Assembly (NCBI GenBank): GCA_033220425.1
Contig: CM065652.1
Span: forward strand, 3,968,001 to 4,032,000
Length of the DNA stretch: 64,000 bases
DNA from: Lepraria neglecta
Lineage: Eukaryota; Ascomycota; Lecanoromycetes; Lecanorales; Stereocaulaceae
Direction: 5' to 3'
The position numbers were made by a program, and so were the translations under genes. The notes below the pieces were generated by a model. The model had not been told where the DNA came from and did no database searches. It saw only the letters and a program-made list of their open reading frames with translations. Shown piece by piece: positions 59,606 through 64,000 of the stretch (position 1 is its first letter; every line of letters begins with the position of its first letter).

Positions 59606-60777
59606 AAAGGCTTCAACCACTGTACGAATGACGACGCCAACCACGGTTGAAGAACATATATAACACCATGAGGGTACGGTTCATAGAGCCGTCCAGCCTT
59701 ATTGGTGCGCGCCCACGGCTTGGCTAGGAGTTGGTCTATTGACAAAGTCTCGAATGGCCAGCGTACTGAAAGGGAGCTGGGTCCATTATGCCTTTTACCG
59801 CCGCTCCATTCCGGTCACGGCTGTGCGGTTGGTGGCAAGTAGGAGGCTATGGAGGATAGAAGGATGGAGACCCAGCCTTCGCCTAGAACGGGTGGCAAAG
59901 AACCCCGATAGAGAATGTCCGGGAAGAAGAGAGTGATAGTTCCTCAATGTTGCCGGCAAGGAAAGAATTTGATAGCGGCGGAACCCAGAAGGCCTAATGT
60001 CCTCGGGCTTTGAACATGGTATTTACGACTGCGCAAAGAAGATGTTGAATCATTAATGCCATTGAACGGGACAACGAGCGAGAGACGAGCATTTCTCCTT
60101 TCTGTGTAGCGCATTCACAGAAAAGGGATTTGAAGTACGGGTCCCGGTATAGTTGGCATTCTGTTTATTGGGGTTGCTAAGGGAGGAAAAATGTGGGCGG
60201 AGGGCCCCTATTTACATGCTTTTGCCAATCTCGGCAGACCTCCCTTCTCTTTCACAAAGAAAATGCAGACAGATGCAGCTACCTTGCTGTTGTTTTCATC
60301 CATTTGTTGGCGCAACTTGAAACTTTTGGTCGTTGCAACTTTGGAGTCCCCTAATCTATCTTTTCGGCAGATCCTCACACCTTTCGCTAGTTGACAGATG
60401 CTCGTTGTTTAAGATAGCAGTGGTTGCATATTCGCACTGCCCGATCCCGACAATATTACGGACATTACCAAACCTGCAGGGGCGTGGCAGCAGCCCATCG
60501 GAATACCGCCCTCCCATGCAGTCGTTCAAGCACCGTTGATTTCCGTGGTTAAGGCTCTGGATTTCAGGAATTCAGTGCACAAAAACCGCCCAAATTCATG
60601 TTTCGTGTATCATCAGCCATGGTCCTCATTCTGAAGTAATTTCTTAACTTGTACATTATGTAGCATATTAAAGTACTCTCAGCGCCCAGTATCTGTAGAG
60701 TGTTATAGTCCCAGGCTATTGAATTGCGGATGTCGACTTTGCCCTGTACTCAGCTCTGAACCGTGTCTTCGATAACA
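59606..60777. other. Intergenic region
   Basis: About 1.2 kb between two + strand genes. Nothing supported. Confidence 0.5.
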
Positions 60778-61698
60778 ATGGGTTCGTTTCTAATTGATCA
60801 CGGGCTGCGTTTCGTCTCTTTCCTATTCATTCTTTTCCATGCCGCCTCGACTCAAGGCACGTGGCTTTATCCAGACCCTAATACCGACCCCACCTACCAC
60901 TACATGGACAGTGTAAACGCGTCATGGACCAGTACTCTCTCCTCTCCAACGCTTTTACTCGTGTGTCAGCTTCAGAGCAGTGGAGACTGGGGTGTTAGTG
61001 AGTTCCCAACGGCGGTGTTCCACTCTTCCAAACAAAGGGATCTGATGACCATGTCATGCGTAGAGTCCAACCAGTCCGCGTGCAGCACAGGAAGCCAGAT
61101 AGTCGCTCTCGACTTCGCTACAGCTCCGTATATTTGCTTTTTCAGCGTCAGCGTCGGGGCAGATAATTCGGTCAAAGGGAACGAGTTCAACGTCGTGAAT
61201 CAGACTAGTCCACAACCCATCACTTGGAGTCCTACTTCTGATATGATACACATCTCTACTTCGACCGCATCACGTACGCCAAGTATAACACACAGTCCGT
61301 CAACTCCGAGCTCGTCTGCAACGGCAGTTACCACAACAGTCTCCGCCTCACTTCCACCGGCAACCAAAAATGGTAACGGCGGAGGTGACATGAGTACGGG
61401 ACAGAAGACAGCCATGGGCGTTGGGATCTCCGCAAGCGTTCTCATGCTCATGGCTTCCGCCTCCTTCTACATCCAGGCCCGAACAAAATGGAAACGATCT
61501 CAGATCTCGCAGCTTGGACAAGCTGTTTCGTCGAAGGCCCCAGTCAACGAGTTGCAAAGCTCGAGCCCAATCTCCGAGAAAGATGGGAGAGCGGATCATG
61601 AAAAGTTTGGGCATCCGGTTGCAGGGGCTAAGGTCGTTGGCGAGCTCGAGGTCAAAGTTGGGGAGTTGGAGGGCGCTGGGACGGGCAGGCCTTTTTAA
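60778..61698 (+). CDS. Type I single-pass membrane protein with Ser/Thr-rich stalk
   Basis: Predicted 306 aa, single exon. The ATG at 60778 is used; the frame is open a little further upstream but only from a GTG. Signal peptide FVSFLFILFHAASTQGTWL. An extracellular domain of about 130 residues has NASW and three or four cysteines. A Ser/Thr-rich stalk (about residues 165-205) is followed by one membrane segment (AMGVGISASVLMLMASASFYI, about 220-240), a basic anchor (QARTKWKRS) and a polar cytoplasmic tail. This layout is common among fungal wall sensors and uncharacterised surface proteins. It is not a recognised WSC sensor because no WSC cysteine pattern is seen. Confidence 0.75.
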   Translation: MGSFLIDHGLRFVSFLFILFHAASTQGTWLYPDPNTDPTYHYMDSVNASWTSTLSSPTLLLVCQLQSSGDWGVSEFPTAVFHSSKQRDLMTMSCVESNQSACSTGSQIVALDFATAPYICFFSVSVGADNSVKGNEFNVVNQTSPQPITWSPTSDMIHISTSTASRTPSITHSPSTPSSSATAVTTTVSASLPPATKNGNGGGDMSTGQKTAMGVGISASVLMLMASASFYIQARTKWKRSQISQLGQAVSSKAPVNELQSSSPISEKDGRADHEKFGHPVAGAKVVGELEVKVGELEGAGTGRPF

Positions 61699-62133
61699 TG
61701 AATGAAGGTCGCGATCCCGCGATCCCGCGATCCGTCGACTCTAGGGTTTGAGCAAAAGACAGGGAAATGATGCCACAGATCTTTCAGGGACTTAAAGCGG
61801 GAGAAGACAAAGCAGGTTCAGTGAAAGGAAATCGATGTACTCTTGCCAGTAGAATTAAACGATAGGGGAGATTCATCTCACGGTTTTCAACCTGAAGATG
61901 TTGGTGGTACAAGCATTGGCGTCCAGAATCTCCAAACACGTCTTAACATAGTGATGTATTATATTTAGGCTTCAACCTAAAACGTGGTTAAAAGCCTCGC
62001 AGCTCGAAGTACAGATGTTTTGATCTTCAGATCTCTGGTTAGTATGTGATTATTCCAGTTGCCGTGCTACTAATTATGTAGTTAGTAGTGTCTGATGCTG
62101 AATGTTGAGACCATGTAATCAAATGAGCAGTAA
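61699..62133. other. Convergent 3' region with short tandem repeat
   Basis: 435 bp. It contains three 8-bp GCGATCCC/G units at 61711-61734, just after the stop of the membrane protein gene. Nothing else. Confidence 0.5.
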
Positions 62134-64000
62134 TTATTTCGTGTAAGTTGCAACAGTCCATGGCTCTTGACAGAAAGAGGCGGCAATTCCTGTAATACCA
62201 GCCGATGTGTGCGCGGAGAGTGAGCCGGTAGAAGGAGCTTTGAGTCGCACGCAGTAACGGTAGCCTTTGGCAAGGACACAGGAACTCGGGTCTGATTCCT
62301 TGTATGAGAGCGAAGGATTCCATTTCACGAAATCTTGCGGCGTGACTGTGGTGATAGGCATTAGCGATATCAAAATACGAAATCGGTACGGAAACCACCG
62401 CGCCTGAATCTGGGGCCTGATATAACTTACTGCCGTAGAACCATGCAATATAGTCGCAGGTATTTGGCTCTGTTTTCTTTGAATTTGATTCGAAATATTG
62501 ATCGTATTGTGCGCAATATGGACTTGTTCCGAAGGCTACAGAGTAGGCCACTGGAGTGGTCACTGTGGCTGCGGAGGTTATGGTTGGAGTGGGAAACTCC
62601 CAAAAGCTCGCAGTTCTCCCTGTCGTTACATAGCAACTGGATGGAAGGCGGCCGCCACCCAAGCATGGATTCCTTGTGGAAGAGCTTTTACGCACGAGGT
62701 CAGTCGTTGGTCTCTATGTAAGCTTGTCACGGGATTCGGCCTTCTCAACTCACGCTACAGTAATCGGAGTCCCTTCAGATGCAGCGTCGGTCAATTGGGG
62801 GTTGGCAAATCCTCCGGGTACACTGCATCCTATTTATTAGATGGCTATCCGTCTGCAAGTTTTGCTTTCTGACGAACCTAATGCAAATTTGCGATCCCAC
62901 AAGCTGCTCTAGGTTGCCGCATGCTCTGTTGATGTTCGCGTTCCACGACATCAATTGCGTGACCGAGAAACTGTATCCGAATGCCTTAACTATGTCGTAG
63001 CAAGTGTCTTTCCCCTGCACTGTATAGATATTGCAAGTTTCTGGAAGGCAGAATCGGCCGGGCACCGGGAAGTTCGTGCAGTACGCCTCAAGGTTGTTTT
63101 TGTATAGAAGAGAGAATGTAGAGACGTTGTAGTTCTTGCTGATAGTATGGCAATCATCGCCTTCCTCGGCCGCAACAATGTTATCGCAGGGGGTAACAGC
63201 GGATGCAGATGGTGACGGCGATGTTGTAGCAGTGTTGCTGAGGGCGTAGGAAGTTGGAGTCATTACAGGGTAATTGTGAGCGCCACACCTGTATAGCGGT
63301 GTCAGTGGGACGGTGAAAGGTCTATGGGGAGCTCCTTGGCTTATGAAATCCACTTACGATGAAGTCATGGCGCTGAAATGGTCGGCGAGCTCTGGATCGT
63401 AGCCAAGGGGAGAGTCCAGCTGAACTTGGAGGGTTTTGAGCAGACAATATGAGCACTGTTGCTGCGCTGCTTTATTGCTACCCGGTCCAGAATCAATTTG
63501 TGGAGCGCAGTATTCTTGAGATTGTCTGCCATGACTCATGAGTAAACTTCAATCTCGATATGTTGGGAGCTACTTACGGGTCTTTTGTGCACGTGTGATT
63601 AAAGGTAAAAAGCAGCTGATCCACGGCCAGGGTTGGCGGGTATGCTTTCCCGCCCGAGATGATAATATCTGCAGAATTGCATGCCGCCAATTGATAGCTT
63701 CGAACATTCTCAAGCGACTGTAAACAGTCGGTCGTGCAAATGCCGTCAAGCTGCCGAGCCGTAGGGTACAGTCCGTCGAAGGTGACACCTACAAGTATAG
63801 GGCTACACTTTGTAGATTGATTGAAAGATTCACTTGAAATGACGGGTTAGCCAGGTCTGACCGTGATCTTCAGTGGGTGGAAATGTAAAGTATCTGTAAG
63901 GTCCAGCTCCGAATAATATTTGGAGGACTCGTTGGTCTTCCCCGGCGTACACTTTGCAGTCGAATTTGTAGGCAGAGTTCAACTTACCTGCAAGAAGGTG
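62134..64000 (-). CDS. Secreted multi-LysM-domain protein, 5' end not resolved
   Basis: The readable downstream exons are about 63790 (uncertain)-63578, 63525-63358, 63288-62878, 62822-62754, 62711-62431 and 62345-62134, all in frame. They encode CTTDCLQSLENVRSYQLAAC, a Cys-rich segment (QQQCSYCLLKTLQVQLDSPL) and a LysM unit (CDNIVAAEEGDDCHTISKNY then CLPETC). A second LysM unit follows (YTVQGKDTCYDIVKAFGYS, then MSWNANINRACGNLEQLVGS), then a Ser/Thr linker and a third LysM unit (NTCDYIAWFYG joined to TPQDFVKWNPSL). LysM domains bind chitin or related glycans. An upstream frame (YKFDCKVYAGEDQRVLQILF, about 63965-63905) probably belongs to the same gene, but its splice to the body is unclear and the start is not in view. 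The pattern matches large LysM proteins of moulds, sometimes effectors or chitinase partners. Confidence 0.8.

Noticed and set aside
1-64000. CRISPR array, rRNA operon or bacterial-type operons
   Set aside because: None seen; the spliced genes and fungal families show this is eukaryotic nuclear sequence.

Overview
The window is nuclear DNA of a filamentous ascomycete (Pezizomycotina). The evidence is short introns of about 45-70 bp (one of 198 bp) with GT..AG ends and CTGAC-like branch sites, fungal type I fatty acid synthase subunits, an ascomycete laccase, a LysM-repeat protein, a GPR1/FUN34/YaaH acetate transporter and other families typical of moulds. I cannot name the species. No rRNA, tRNA or CRISPR array was seen.

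Positions 263-24021 hold the main system, a compact biosynthetic cluster. In order it has FAS alpha (-), a citrate-synthase-family enzyme (-), an MDR reductase (+), a cis-aconitate-decarboxylase-like MmgE/PrpD protein (-), a polytopic membrane protein (+), a 2-methylcitrate-dehydratase-like MmgE/PrpD protein (-) and FAS beta (+). The logic is that of a FAS-fed alkylcitrate pathway. The dedicated FAS makes a medium-chain acyl-CoA, the citrate synthase condenses it with oxaloacetate to an alkylcitrate, the dehydratase gives an alkyl-aconitate, and the CadA-like enzyme decarboxylates it to an alkylitaconate. Comparable gene sets are known for hexylitaconate, sporothriolide and oryzine type metabolites. 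Six of the seven genes form three divergent pairs, and each shared promoter contains a CGGC...GCCG inverted repeat. No transcription factor, MFS or ABC transporter is visible in the cluster, and the cluster may continue to the left of the window.

Positions 24-34.9 kb are accessory. They hold a small secreted protein with internal repeats, a small membrane protein, a badly decayed NRPS-like adenylation-thiolation-reductase gene, a second copy of the cluster's membrane-protein family, and two tandem small secreted proteins of which the second has a frameshift in its signal peptide.

Positions 34.9-52.4 kb are gene-poor. Apparently intact genes are a GNAT acetyltransferase, a cyanamide-hydratase-like HD protein, a conserved secreted protein of unknown function and an acetate transporter. 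Between and beyond them lie long empty stretches, a possible retroelement remnant, a decayed RING/IBR gene and an amino-acid permease pseudogene.

Positions 52.4-64 kb are again gene-rich and dominated by secreted or surface proteins: a laccase, a large membrane protein, a lectin-like type II membrane protein, a type I membrane protein with a Ser/Thr-rich stalk, and a multi-LysM protein that runs to or past the window end.

All exon joins given below were made by eye from splice motifs, checked for reading frame and compared with remembered family patterns. They are predictions, not transcript evidence.
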